DNA of 64,000 bases from positions 62,001-126,000 of the forward strand of contig QKWP01000521.1 in NCBI GenBank assembly GCA_003550325.1, in the 5' to 3' direction. Positions 1-11,490 of this stretch are shown in pieces (position 1 is the first letter of the stretch; each line of letters opens with the position of its first letter). The notes beneath the pieces are model-generated. The model did no database searches. It was not told where the DNA came from and saw only the letters and a list, made by a program, of their open reading frames with translations. Source of the DNA: Gigaspora rosea. Lineage: Eukaryota; Glomeromycota; Glomeromycetes; Diversisporales; Gigasporaceae. A program made the position numbers and the translations under genes.

Positions 1-2
1 TA

Positions 3-170
3 TTAACAATATTAACAATAACTTTAACAGCACTAATCTGTTGTATACGAAGACTTAGAAAAAGAAAACAAGCGTATAAGAGACACCTGATCACAAATCT
101 TTTAGTATTACAAGTTCAAAAAGAACTAGTATATCAATATCAAAATACCTCAGATTTACTATATTAACAA
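3..170 (+). CDS. C-terminal piece of a membrane protein, cut by the window edge
   Basis: The open frame enters from the left edge. It starts in a Thr/Leu/Ile-rich hydrophobic stretch, passes a CCIRR juxtamembrane motif and continues into a basic, then Gln-rich tail ending at a stop. This looks like the end of a transmembrane helix with a cytosolic tail. It is the first of four membrane-type frames at this end of the element. No family is recognised. Confidence 0.4.
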
Positions 171-412
171 AATCTATTCTCAAACCTGATTCCAGAATTA
201 GATCAGAATCAATTAACAACTTTAGCAAGGAACCTCAGCTTTAGAAACCAAGCTCAAAACAAACAACCGCCACTACCACCACCTTACTAAAACAAGTAAT
301 CCGAAATAAAAGAAGTTTAATATAGGAAGTTCACCGAGCAAAAATAGATCAACAAGAAAAAAGATAGAAAAACTATAATAAGAACTAATATCGCAACTAC
401 ACGTGTATAAGT

Positions 413-622
413 TTGATGACCAAGGATCACATTACATCAATTATAGCAACAATCGTTTCATTTACAATAGGCACTATTATCGCATTAATAATATATTTCT
501 CACTACCAGAAATCCAAACTAAATTAGCTTTAGGCATAACAATCACATTATTAATTGGAACAATACTATTTGTAATCTTTGCACTATATGACAGAAGATC
601 AAACAGTATCGACAACTATTAA
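413..622 (+). CDS. Small two-helix membrane protein of the virus-like element
   Basis: The 69-residue frame has two strongly hydrophobic segments, about residues 9-31 and 38-58, separated by a short polar linker. It ends in a charged YDRRSN tail, giving a hairpin membrane topology. It lies between two other membrane-type frames, all on the plus strand. No family is recognised; a viroporin-like or envelope-associated role would be guesswork. Confidence 0.4.
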   Translation: MMTKDHITSIIATIVSFTIGTIIALIIYFSLPEIQTKLALGITITLLIGTILFVIFALYDRRSNSIDNY

Positions 623-714
623 CTGCAATTGTAACTTATTAAATCCACCAGCATCTATGTTACTATTTACCCTAATCTAAACAATATTTGTAGCTATTAT
701 AACTATTCTTATAA

Positions 715-1005
715 TTGAGTACAACCATCAAAGATATAAAAAGAGACTTTACAAACAGTCCTCAACTATCTACGGACAATACAGAAATCAAGATTTCAAT
801 ACTGGCTGTTGTTAATCAATCTATGAATACCACTACTCAAGATACTCAAGATATACAAACACCTGATCAAACCCAGACTATAATACTTATCGTATCCGTT
901 ATAATTATACTTGTAGTCATATCTATAGTTATATCAACTACTGCATATTACTGTTGTTGTAAAAGAAGAATTAAACAAAAAACAAAGAAACTACCCAACT
1001 CATAA
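715..1005 (+). CDS. Single-pass membrane protein with Cys cluster and basic tail
   Basis: The 96-residue open frame begins at a TTG, so the true start is uncertain. A polar Thr/Gln-rich N-terminal part of about 55 residues is followed by one long Ile/Val-rich helix (about residues 55-78). A CCC cluster and a Lys/Arg-rich tail come next, the usual look of a single-pass protein with palmitoylatable juxtamembrane cysteines. Neighbouring frames have the same plan, suggesting a small family of surface proteins. No homologue is recognised. Confidence 0.4.
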   Translation: MSTTIKDIKRDFTNSPQLSTDNTEIKISILAVVNQSMNTTTQDTQDIQTPDQTQTIILIVSVIIILVVISIVISTTAYYCCCKRRIKQKTKKLPNS

Positions 1006-1255
1006 TAATATACACACACCATCACATATCTACTGAGACCCTATAACTAAAGAATTAGTTGTAAACGGTACAATATTACCAACAGTATGAACATATTCAA
1101 ATGACTATTTGGGAAAAAGAAAAGAAGACAACAATGTACAGGAGACCAATTGGAGTAATATACTTACCATATCACCAAAGATATAACTTCTTAGCAAATA
1201 ATCAATTCGGATCTAATACTCATGAAATTGATAAATTACTAGGAACTAAACAAAG

Positions 1256-1612
1256 TAGAAACTAAATGAGTGTAAATTCCTAACACTCACGATACCTACA
1301 ACAACTATATTCATAACAGTATCACATACACCTATATACACTACAGTACTCACGAATAATACAGTAACTACTACAATAACAACTACAATTAACTCAGAAG
1401 TAACAGCTACAATAACACAAAGCAACGTAAACGATACCAATGTCATTACCCAAGACATAGTATCTATAGCATTACTTATATTTGCAATAGCAATAATAGT
1501 ATTCATAAACTATAAACACAGATCAGAAAAGAAGCTCAAGATAGCCAATAATCATCTTGATCATGCAGAAAGAATAGCTCAACAACTAAATACTACAATT
1601 TCATCTACTTAA
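1256..1612 (+). CDS. Thr-rich single-pass membrane protein
   Basis: One open plus-strand frame encodes a Thr/Ser-rich ectodomain of about 70 residues with many potential glycosylation sites. An Ile/Ala/Leu helix follows (IVSIALLIFAIAIIVF region), then a Lys-rich cytosolic tail with heptad-like spacing. No ATG begins it, so the start is unresolved. A Glu/Lys-rich helical stretch follows in 1613-1928. The minus-strand frame over the same bases is a shadow. The protein resembles its two upstream neighbours in plan, not in sequence. Confidence 0.4.
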
Positions 1613-1928
1613 TTAATAAGCTGTGAAAATGACAAAAGATCTACAAGTGAAATATATAATACTGCTGACGAAATACTTGAAGACCTACAAAGAAGATTAC
1701 AAGAAGATAAACCTAAATATAAACCATTGAACCAATACAAAGAAGAATTATATCAAAACCTATAATTGATAATAGAAAATTTACATCAAAAGATATAGTA
1801 CAAGCCTATATTATCTACACTATATGAAAAGAAGAAGATAATGAATATATTGAAAAAATAGCCAAAGCCTATAAACAAGACTTAACTGAATTAACCAAGT
1901 TAACAGAAGCTAAATATAAACAAATTGA

Positions 1929-2324
1929 ATGAACGCTATAAAGAAATTATCCCGCATTGAAGTAAAAAAGTGGAAATACAAATATCCATTTCATCCAGAA
2001 CAAACCCAACAATACCTATATTACTATAACGGATTTAGAGCATACTTTGAACAACAAATACACGAATATCCAATATTAACCAAAGATATACCAAACAAGA
2101 TTGCACAATCATTAAATGCACTTGATAAACAAACCTTTAAAAATAATGGAGACTTAAAGAAGAAAGGCTTTTACAAACAAGACGTACTCTTTTATATTAA
2201 ATACGGACACATATTACAAAGACCAAAACTTATTAGAAAAGGATTGAAATTAGGACAACCAAATATCAACCATTATATATGCTATTGCCTATATGCAAAC
2301 ATCAAACCTATTATAACTCAATAA
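1929..2324 (+). CDS. Uncharacterised 131-residue protein of the virus-like element
   Basis: The open frame starts at ATG and ends seven bases before the next ATG-started frame at 2332, a compact virus-like spacing. The protein is rich in Tyr, Lys and Gln with aromatic clusters near residues 15-45, and has no signal peptide or hydrophobic helix. No domain is recognised. Its position directly before the capsid-like region suggests a structural role, which is inference only. Confidence 0.4.
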   Translation: MNAIKKLSRIEVKKWKYKYPFHPEQTQQYLYYYNGFRAYFEQQIHEYPILTKDIPNKIAQSLNALDKQTFKNNGDLKKKGFYKQDVLFYIKYGHILQRPKLIRKGLKLGQPNINHYICYCLYANIKPIITQ

Positions 2325-2331
2325 ATAAGAA

Positions 2332-3170
2332 ATGGCAGCAACAATAGAATATCCAGAACTCAATAATCTTAAATTACTCAATATGATGGGAGGAAAGATG
2401 ATAAATGGAGCTAATTGGCTTAAATGGAGCACTGAATATGAAAAGAAAATCCAAGCATATATACTAATCGCACTATTAACATTTGGATTTTATACAGGAA
2501 ACTACAAAACAATGGGATACACCTTAGTTGAACAAAACATATCAACCAATAATAATGGAGCATATAATGTATTCTTTGCAAGACAGCTCATCATAAAAAC
2601 AATTACACAATGCTTTATTAAAAATGCATACCAAGACACAATGAGACATATCAATGAATATGTATATTGGTTTCCAAGAGATTTCAATAATAGAGACAGA
2701 GTACCAGCAGCAGATTGGGAATCAGACTAGAATAAAAATAACAATGCACCAGTAACAGCGCTATTAAACCCAAACAACTTCTCTAAAGCATTAAACTTCA
2801 CAGTCAATGCAACACTAGAAGGAGCTAATCCAAAAGCAGGACAAGACATATTTACTGCTCATTATGATAACACAGTAAACCCAAGAAGATCTAAACAAAC
2901 ATCAGTTAGACTATATATGGATAAAATATATATCACAAGCGGAATAGTAAAAGAATTACAAGTACAATTTACAACTCTAAGATTCTTACCCACATATAAT
3001 ATCGTACAAAGAGAAGATGAAAACTTTATAATGATCTATATAATCAATAAAAAGATAACACAGGATATACACAAGAATATAACCAAGGTTTACAATTACT
3101 TTTACAAGGAATGATACCTCAACCAGGAGAAAGACGTCCAGAAGAAAACTATTAGGCCATGATGAATTTA
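2332..3170 (+). pseudogene. Capsid (Gag-like) region of the virus-like element
   Basis: The first open part (2332-2730, 132 residues) is mostly alpha-helical with Trp- and Tyr-rich segments, and a further part (2917-3114) follows. The region lies just upstream of a CCHC zinc knuckle, the usual position of capsid before nucleocapsid in LTR retroelements and pararetroviruses. No specific capsid family is recognised from the residues, so the call rests on order and composition. The segment is broken. Confidence 0.4.
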
Positions 3171-3229
3171 TTCGATAATAATATCAATATTAATAAGCTT
3201 TTGGAATGCACTAAAATGCATATATACCT

Positions 3230-4080
3230 ACTATAAAGAAAGTAGTATAAGATTAACACTACGAAAACAAAAAGCTATAACATACTTCTATAATAAAGAA
3301 ATACAATTCTCTGATAAAAAAGCTAAAGGAAAACTCAGAGAATATATTGTATTCAATATCTATAATGGAAAATGCTTTTTATGCGGAAAGAAAGTCCACT
3401 ATATGAAAGATTGCCAAGATAAAGAAAAATTCAAAGAATTCAACCAATTCTACAAGTAAGGGAAAAAAGGATGAAAACCTAAGACTAAGAAAGAAAAACA
3501 TAATGAAAATACCATAAAGAAAAACCAGGCAGAAAATCAGATTATACTAAAGAAATATTTCAAAATAAACCTACAGCCAAAGAATATACCAAAGAAGAAA
3601 AAGAAGATACATTTACAAGAATGTTAGTAGCAAGAGCCAAGAAATCTGAAAGAAAAAAGAATAAAGCTCTTAAAAAAACTCCAAACCTGAACAAGCAACA
3701 TTTGGACAAGGGAGATATCCTAGAAGAGACAAATCTAAATTCTATAATAACTGTAAAACATATTCGCATAACACAGAAGATTGTTACGCTTACAGAAAAG
3801 AATTTGAAGTAGATGATCCTATGATCCACTACGCTCAAAAACAAGAGGCTGGCAAGACCACTCTCAACAACCCAAATTCAATAAATACAGAAATAATCCA
3901 AGAAAACATAGGCAAATATATAAAGCTGAAGCCATAAACAATGAAGACTTAAATGAATATCAAGGATATCAAGACTACCTCAAAGCTAAACAAGCCTACA
4001 TTGCAAGCATTAAAGACTATAATAAAGAAGCATCAAACCTTGAAACAATCCAAGAAGTTAGTGAAAACGAAGCTCAATAT
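3230..4080 (+). pseudogene. Nucleocapsid-like region with zinc knuckles
   Basis: Near 3370-3415 a CCHC zinc knuckle is visible (CFLCGKKVHYMKDC, spacing C-2-C-4-H-4-C), the single-strand nucleic-acid-binding motif of retroviral nucleocapsids. A second, related His/Cys cluster lies near 3740-3800. The flanks are very rich in Lys and Glu. The region is broken. Its place between the capsid-like and protease-like segments agrees with a gag-pol order. Confidence 0.7.
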
Positions 4081-4219
4081 TTTTAGAAGAGAGCCTGCAT
4101 GCTACTCAGGATCAACTCTCTTATAACTACACTGGTTGTAGCACAGAGTATAATCATTATAAATATTCTGAGCATAAAAATATATGTAGCATCAACAAAT
4201 GTAAAGAATCATATTATAA

Positions 4220-4769
4220 CAACAAATTAAATAAAGGACCTACTCTTCAAAACAAACTATACTCTGCTAATGAATTCTCAAATTTATATTTTCCAACGAA
4301 TACTCGCATTAATAAAAGAAAACCTAAAGGAGCAAAAAGCTTTTGTTTTGTAGCATTAGTAAACAACATTCCTATGGAATTTAAGTTAGATGAAGAAAGT
4401 ACTAATACAATCATGGGCATAAACCACGCACAAGCATTAGAGGCACACAACATAATAGAAAAACCAGCAACCGCAGAAGCAGTTGGAAGCAATATACAAA
4501 TACTAGGCAAAATGATAGTTAATCTCAAAATTAATGAATGCTTCACACCTAATGTAAAGATGGATGTATTAAAAACCCAATCAGAACTGGGTATCACTAA
4601 AGACTTTAAAAACCAAATTATCAAAATTAACAAAAAACCTGTATTAAACCAAAGAACCTTAATTAGTCGAGCAAACAGTTATGGCAACTTATTCTATAGG
4701 ACTAGAGGGCGTTATAACCTTTCTGGTTATGAAGGAATTTACGGACTAAATGAGCCTATTTCTCACTGA
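4220..4769 (+). pseudogene. Possible retropepsin-like protease region
   Basis: The frame at 4374-4769 and sequence just before it encode a beta-rich stretch. A segment of the type N-x-P-M-E-F-K-L-D-E is followed about ten residues later by a turn and a helix beginning NHAQALEAH. This resembles the aspartic protease layout of Ty3/gypsy elements, where a beta-hairpin with the catalytic Asp precedes a hydrophobic helix. The resemblance is weak and the call leans on position between nucleocapsid and RT. It could be an unrelated beta protein. Confidence 0.3.
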
Positions 4770-5139
4770 CCTGCTCCTGAGCCTCAATATGGCTATCAGG
4801 ACAAACAAGAGGAAAAGGTGCCCAACGTTAATAAATTCACCAAAAATAACAACCATGTTATAAATAAACCAAAATTACAAGAAGAAAAGGTCAATATTTT
4901 GCATAAATGACAGGACGACACAAAATATTTACCCTATAACCCGCAACTAGCCAAATACTTTAACAAAAAATCTTCTCAGAAAAAGAATCTTAATACTTTC
5001 TGTGTAAATACTAAACATAAAGAAGTAAACCAGAACTATAAGTTTACTGAACCTAAAAGAGAACCATATAAGCATCTTAGTGAAGCTCATATTAATAATA
5101 AAGTGCTACACATATTTTATGAGCAATGCATGAAGAATA

Positions 5140-5961
5140 AGTAGCACATTGAACTAACATGCAATGGCAAATGGTTTGAAATAGTTGGAGCAGTAATACA
5201 GACTGGTAGCAACCTAATTTAAACATTTCTGCAATACAAAGAACCATATAAAAAGAAAATGATATAATAACTAAATGGTTAGCATAATATACTGGCAATG
5301 CTAATGTGCAAAATGGCATAAGAATTATTGAAGGTAATAAATTAGCACAACTAGAAATAGTAATTCATGCATCAATGGAATTATCTGTAAGTGATAAACT
5401 CATATAGTCAAATAGTAATATTAACTGGAAACAGAATATATTTCAGAAGAAATACAAAAAGCATATAATATAGGATCCAAGTACTATGTATTACATATTG
5501 GAACATCCAAAGATAGAAGTAAGGATGAAGTTAAACAAAGCCTTAAGGAAATACTTAAAAGAACAAAGAACACTGATATAGTAATACTATTAGAAAATTT
5601 AGCGTCTAGTAGATGCTATGGTACAACTCTCCAAGAACTGAATGAAATACGGAGTAGTATACGAAAAGAATTCTGATATAAAAAAGATTATAAAAATAAT
5701 AATGATATGATGGATAGATTGAAAATATGTTTTGATACTCAACATTATTTTGTAGCAGGAGTTGGAAAAACTCTAGAAGAATATAAAGAAGTACTTCGCA
5801 AATATGGTAATGAAATCAAGCTATTCCACTTAAATAATGTGACAAGACAACGCACATTAAGAGATGGCCGCACAATTAAACCAACAATATTCAGAAGTGG
5901 ACAAGATGTGCACGCACATATAATGAATGGACAATTACCACAAAAGATATTTAAAAGATAA
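5140..5961 (+). pseudogene. Endonuclease IV-like AP endonuclease region
   Basis: Several short blocks match the endonuclease IV (AP endonuclease family 2, TIM barrel with three metal ions) pattern in the right order. They are an N-terminal HIELTCNGKW...TFLQYKEPY block, a VIHAS block, a YYVLHIGTSKDRSK block, an ILLENLAS block, and CFDTQHYFVAG followed by LFHLNN. The family equivalents are HAS, HPGS, LLEN, CLDTCHAFAAG and HLND, which hold metal ligands. Endonuclease IV cleaves DNA at abasic sites. It is known in cells and in some large DNA viruses (African swine fever virus, mimiviruses) but is not usual in retroelements. The region is broken and belongs to the decayed element. A generic xylose-isomerase-like TIM barrel is the main alternative. 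Confidence 0.72.
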
Positions 5962-8000
5962 TACAGTATGCTAGTAAAGCAGTAGTCAAAACACCGAGAA
6001 AAACAGAATTTGACTTAAAGAAACAAGTCAATAAAATAAAAATATTAAGATATTACGCTAGCGATATGATAACATCGGACAGAGAACTAGACAAAACAAT
6101 ACAACAAAGGTTGAAAGACCTAGATAAATGGGATCCAACGAAAGGAATAAAATATATGCTTATGCCTCAAGATATCACACATAGTGAAGAAACACCTATA
6201 ACCGGACCAGTAGGATTTACAGATTCCGTAACCTACTTAACAGAAACAATGGAAAGACTTACACTAGAAAATCAAGAAAAATATCATGATAAAAAAACGT
6301 GATAAAGAATTTAAAGAAATGCAAACTGAAAAGTTAGCACAAATGCAATATCGCATTAATCAGTTATCTAATAAAATACAAGGAAAAATAAATCGAACAC
6401 TTCCAAAAACACCTAAAACACCTACTTTAGGAGGAATGATAGCAGTATTCGAAGGAATACAGCTAAAATAGCAGCAGAAATTGAGCATAATAAATCGGAA
6501 GAATTTCTGCATGAAATAGAAGATTTAGTGAAAGACCTTACAGATATTGAAATGAGATTCAATAATGTAAATAACATGATATTTGGAGAAGCTAAAAGAT
6601 TTGTGGATATCATAAGAAATATTAGAACAATACCTGAAGGTATATACATATGTCTGATAAACAATGAGTCTACAATTTCATAAACTATTGGAATGATCAA
6701 AATGAAGAAAGTAAAATGTATTACAAAAATGAAATTGAAGAACAAGAAAGAATATATCGAAATAAAGCTGAAGAAATACTTAAAATGTCTACTGAAGAAT
6801 TCAAAAAGAAATCTTTACCTGAAAAAGTGGCAATAACACAACATCTATTAGCAGTAGCTGAAACTGAAAAGGATGAAAAACTCTGAGCAAAAGCTAATCA
6901 TAAACAATTAACCTTTCTAACAGAATGGGTATGAGAAGAAAGCCCAAAATCCATAAGAAAGAATGCTATAAATAACCCGCAAACAGGATCACCATTATTT
7001 GAATTCAAAACGTTAGATAACAACATTGTAGAAAATGTGAAAAACAAACTTAAACCAGTAATCAATAAGGATAATAATAATGAAAGTGATAATGAAGATG
7101 ACTACTTTCAAGATCTGTATAATAAACAAAATAAAGAATTAAATAAGAAGTATTTGAGAGAAGCACAAGAACAAGCAAGTACCTTTTAAATAACAACAAG
7201 ACCTGGACGAAGTGATAGTAATATATCAACCTTCGATTTACCAAGTCCATATTCCAAGTCACAAGTAACGAAACTGAATCATTATTTACCACATAATCCA
7301 GACTATATAGACACCACAAATGATGATCATTGGAGTAATTACCAACAAATGCATACTGATGAAATACCAGTACCAGAAGTAGTTCAATTCAATTATCAAC
7401 CATCTAGAAGTTTTATTAGAGAGACATCTAATATATCTAAACCTATAGTTTACTCAAGTATGAGTAATAAAGGATTACCTGAATAAACATCCAAGAAGAT
7501 GTAGAAATGATTTATGAACAACCCAATGAACTTGTTACCGGTATAAGTCAACCACAGGGACAAACACAACAAGCAAACCAATCTAAAGGATAGAGTATAC
7601 CAAATGTGTTAAAATCACCAGTATAAACGTTATTTAGAAAGAAAGAGCATCATCATCTGCATTACAAGAAAATGTAATTAAAAACCAAGCAATAACAAAT
7701 ATGCCTGCAAATGATAATGAAACACCTGAAGAATTCTATAGACAAAGGAAGGATTCTTATAATATAAGAAATCCTGATATTCAACTTCCAGAAATGCAAA
7801 CACGATTACCACAACAGCATACTGGTAAATTCCTACATCAACAAAAATTAACACCGTTATTACTAGGAACAAAAGCATGATTATTTGGAACAAAAGATAC
7901 AAATAAAAATAATGAAACAGATTAAATTGAAGTATTCAATATAGAAATACATTCGAAATATCAACCAAGAATAGCGCAAAAAGGTAGAAAACACACTATT
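5962..8000 (+). pseudogene. Lys/Glu-rich and coiled-coil region between AP endonuclease and RT
   Basis: Open stretches at 6066-6302 and 6286-6471 encode charged, helical proteins. The second begins with heptad-like repeats and ends in a Pro/Thr/Lys-rich linker. Further helical, Glu/Lys-rich sequence continues to about 6900, and 7000-8000 encodes Asn/Gln/Pro-rich low-complexity protein. No enzyme motif is seen. Such linkers are common between domains of retroelement polyproteins. The region is broken. Confidence 0.4.
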
Positions 8001-9320
8001 CATAAAGAACTATCACATATTCCTAACGAAATAAGAAAACACATAATACCCAATATTGGTACAGGAAAACCAATATGCACGGACCAACAATCTACATTAA
8101 AACCTTATATATGGACACCAGTAAAGATAACCCAAAAAGGCAATTACCTTATACAAATACCTCTTCACATCACTCAGAATGGAATAGTAGTACAAAACAG
8201 AATAATTAATGATTCATGAATCTGGATGATCAATTATTCAGATAAAACAATATTGATACCAAAAGGATATTATATTAGTAATATTGAAAAGATCAAAGAA
8301 GTATTTGATGTAGATACATCCAAGAAAGATAAAGAATTTCGAGGAGAAATGAAAGTCGAAGAAAAAAAAAGACTGAAAAAGAAAGACTCAAAATACTTTA
8401 AAAGAATACTACAGAACAATATAGGAATTTATTATTACCTATATTCCAGAAATATATCAATATATTCTGAAGAAAACATAAAAAACCAACTATTTATAAT
8501 CAAAAGATGTTTGAACCAATTACACTTATGCTTAATTGTAATGAGAAGGATATACCTTTTAGAGATAAGACTAGAATGCCACGACAATACTCAGAAGATA
8601 AGATTGAACAAGCTAATAAACTCTTTGACGATCTTAAAAGACAAGAGTTTATATGACCATCTAAGGCAGTTTGGGTCTCACCATTAGTAATTATGCCAAA
8701 GAAAGATGGATCATACTGTGTAGCAGTAGAATACACTAAACTAAATAAGTATTTAGAAGATGATCCATATGAAATTCCTAACATAATTAGAATGTTACAA
8801 CAATTAGCACAATATAAGATATTCACTACATTAGATTTTACTGCGGCATATTATCAGTTTACACTAAGAGAAAATAATAAGCCAAAAATGACTGTTTTTT
8901 TTTCAGCAAAGGCAAATTTGAATGGAATGTATTACCTATGAGATTGAAAACAGCACCTGTATATATAATAAAATATATGTATGAACTGTTTAGAGATTTT
9001 TCATTCGTATTTGTATATATGGATAATTTAACTATTGCAAGTGATAGTATAGATGAGCATATTCGACATATCAAAATGGTATTTGATTGCATAGAAAAAG
9101 GGGGCATAAGTCTGAAACCAGACAAATGCGAATTCATGGTAACAAAAACATTGATCTTCAATCACCTAGTAGAATTCAGAAAAATTCACCCAATCAAGTT
9201 AAAATTAAAGAAGCTGAAAAATTGAAGACACCAACTGATATAAACAGAGTACGGAGATTTACAGAATTTATGAATTATTTTAGACGATATATTCAGAACT
9301 TTGCATAGCTAATATATAAC
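8001..9320 (+). pseudogene. Reverse transcriptase region, Ty3/gypsy or pararetrovirus type
   Basis: Ordered RT blocks are visible. A pre-RT strand of the type typical of gypsy elements (TILIPKGYYISNIE) comes first. Next are the fingers block VSPLVIMPKKDGSY, the palm block FTTLDFTAAYYQF, a WNVLP-like primer-grip neighbourhood, and the YMDN...H...VF block with the following KPDKCEF. The C-terminal DINRVRRFTEFMNYFRRYI block marks the connection domain. The region is broken. Known function of the family is RNA-templated DNA synthesis. Block order and wording fit Ty3/gypsy and caulimovirus-like RTs better than LINE or copia RTs. Confidence 0.9.
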
Positions 9321-9860
9321 TTATTAAAGAAAAATGTTTAATTTGATGGACCAAAGAATGTAAAGACGTGTTTGATTTGTTAATTAAAAAAGTAACAAAT
9401 GCTATAGCCTTAACTTACCCAATCTTAGAAACTGACGCATAAAATGACAGTATTAAAGCAAGTTAACTCTGATTTAGCTCATTATAAGACTAAAGAAGCA
9501 AGAGCTAAAGGAGCTGAATATGAACCTACTAAATCCGAAGAAGAGATCATTGAATTTGGATCAAAATCTCTCACACCTACTCAAAGACTATGGGGCTCAA
9601 CTCAGAAAGAACTGTATGCTTATCCTACTAATTGACAACATTATATTAGAAATAAACCCATAATAGTACAGACCGATAATACGGGAATATCTGACACAAC
9701 AGGAAAAAAATGATACGAAATAATACTATGCAAAAATAGATAATCAAACTCCAAGACTTTCACTGGACTGTAGAAAGAATTCCAGGAAAGGATAATCATA
9801 TTGCAGATTAACTCAGCAGACAAATGAGTACCAATGAAAATGGAGAACAAATAGTAACAC
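9321..9860 (+). pseudogene. RNase H region following the RT
   Basis: Sequence after the RT connection encodes a WTKECKDVF-type tether strand, then SKSLTPTQRLWGSTQKELYA, the equivalent of the gypsy block with the catalytic Glu (usually SRxLTxAExNYxxxEKE). A VQTDNTG strand and an R-x-P-G-KDN-x-A-D-type C-terminal block follow. This is the usual RNase H order behind a gypsy RT. It is broken, as is the rest of the element. Confidence 0.8.
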
Positions 9861-9969
9861 TAAAAATAGGAATAAAAGATAAAGAAAAAGAAGTACCAGG
9901 AAAGGTTAAAACTGAAAATTTGTCTATAAAACACCTGCAGTTCACATGGACCAAACACCATTGATCGCC

Positions 9970-10915
9970 AACTGAGTTTAAAATGAAAATACAAATTCAA
10001 CCTTATTATAGATTAAAAAGAATCTTTGAAAACAAGGATGAATGTTTAGCCTATCTTAAAGAAAAACTGATCATACTACATGAATTAGTATGTATCGAAT
10101 GTAAAAGAGAAATGAAAATCAAGAATGAATTATTTCAATGCCCAAAAAGGAATTGTTGAAAGAAAGTGTCAGTCTATAATGGTACTATATTTATGAAAAG
10201 CAAATTACCATGTAACAAGCTCCTTAAACTAGGATATTTATGGCTTATTAAGATAAGTCACAGATCAATAGTCAAGTTCACAGGACTTGCTGAAACAACT
10301 GTCATGCGCTGGACACGCATATATAGAAGAATGATTACCCAAGAGATAAAGGAAATGGAAACCAAAATAGGAGGTTCCAAGATCATAGTTGAGATAGATG
10401 AATCTCTATTTTGAAAAACAAAAGAAAATGAAACTGTATGGTATTCAGCGGAAAAGAAAGAACGCCTCAAAAGAAGATATTCGTGACAATTGTAAACAAT
10501 CGATCACAGGAGACTTTACTTTACTATATATGGTAGTATATCTATCCCGAGTCTATAATATATTTAGACATGTGGAAAGGATATACCAATATCTATACAA
10601 GACCAGAAATGCAATATCACGCTATCAACTACGGACACGGGTTTAGTATGTAGGAATATAATGAAGTGACTAACGATATTAAAGTCTATCACACCAATGG
10701 CATTGAAGCCACATGGCATGTGCTAAAGGATGCGATCCCAATAAGAAACAGAAAGAAGAATAATCTACCATTTCACTTATCTGAATTCATATGGAGAAGA
10801 CAAGCAAGTGAAAGAAACTGGAACAGATCGGTAGGAAGTGCTGATCGAGTGCATGCGTAATAGCAACACATTTCTTGATGAGAAAACAACAGAAGAAAAT
10901 GTTAATGAAGATTTG
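9970..10915 (+). pseudogene. IS1595/Merlin-type (ISXO2-like) DDE transposase
   Basis: An N-terminal zinc-ribbon-like part (CIECKREMKIKNELFQCPKR) is followed by a helix-turn-helix-like stretch (TGLAETTVMRWTRIYR) at about 10290. IIVEIDESLF follows at about 10390, the first catalytic Asp block of the ISXO2-like fold. Near 10690-10850 the hallmark C-terminal blocks are seen: VYHTNGIEATWHVLKDAIP and FHLSEFIWRRQ, matching the family pattern H-x-N-x-I-E-x-x-W-x-x-L-K and L-x-E-F-x-W-R. Merlin transposases cut and paste DNA between short terminal inverted repeats. Here the segment sits directly behind RNase H, where LTR elements usually carry an rve integrase; no integrase was recognised. It may be the element's own integration enzyme or an inserted Merlin transposon. 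No TIR pair bounding it was seen. Confidence 0.85.
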
Positions 10916-11086
10916 TAAGCACAATTGCAAATCTTAGATAAAAAAACTTCTATTTAAGACACCTGATTTTAACAACAAGGGATATCCAAAACATAATGGA
11001 TAAACTTAAAAAACTCTCAAAACAAGAAGACAAAGAAAAAAAGAAATAATCTACCTCTACCTACCTTATTTGAAAGAACAAAGAAA

Positions 11087-11490
11087 ATGTCTTACAACAA
11101 CGGAAACCAATCTAACAATAAGGAATCTAATGGATGGACTCAACAAGGACCCAATTATTGTTCTGATTGTGATAGCCATGTTAGAGATCCTGAGATCCAT
11201 GAATGTATTCCTAGGAGGCAATTAGCACTACCCACTCGCATTACTAGAGCTAGTCCATTAACAATAGAACTCCAATCGTTTAATTTGGGAAATGCGATAA
11301 ATGTGAATTATGCACTAACCTCTGAAAACATAACTGTACCAAGAAGAAACCTTTTAAAGAAATTACTTGTGGAGTCTGTGGCAAAAGAGGACACCTAAAT
11401 AGAAAATGTCCTCAGAACCAATATTGGATCTGTAAAGAATTCGGTCATAAAAAGACTGAATGTCCTCAATATTATGCCTAAGAACACGAA
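11087..11490 (+). pseudogene. Zinc-knuckle protein with tandem CCHC motifs
   Basis: The frame at 11087-11398 is Asn/Gln-rich with a Cys/His cluster (YCSDCDSHVRDPEIHEC). Close by, around 11350-11470, lie two adjacent CCHC-type knuckles (CGVCGKRGHLNRKC and a following C-x-E-F-G-H-x4-C-like motif). This second nucleocapsid-like module is well separated from the one at 3.4 kb. Such motifs bind single-stranded nucleic acid in the families known. The region is broken. Confidence 0.6.

Noticed and set aside
8080-8300. dUTPase-like sequence before the RT
   Set aside because: The strand pattern IPKGYYISNIE matches the pre-RT segment common in gypsy elements better than a dUTPase.
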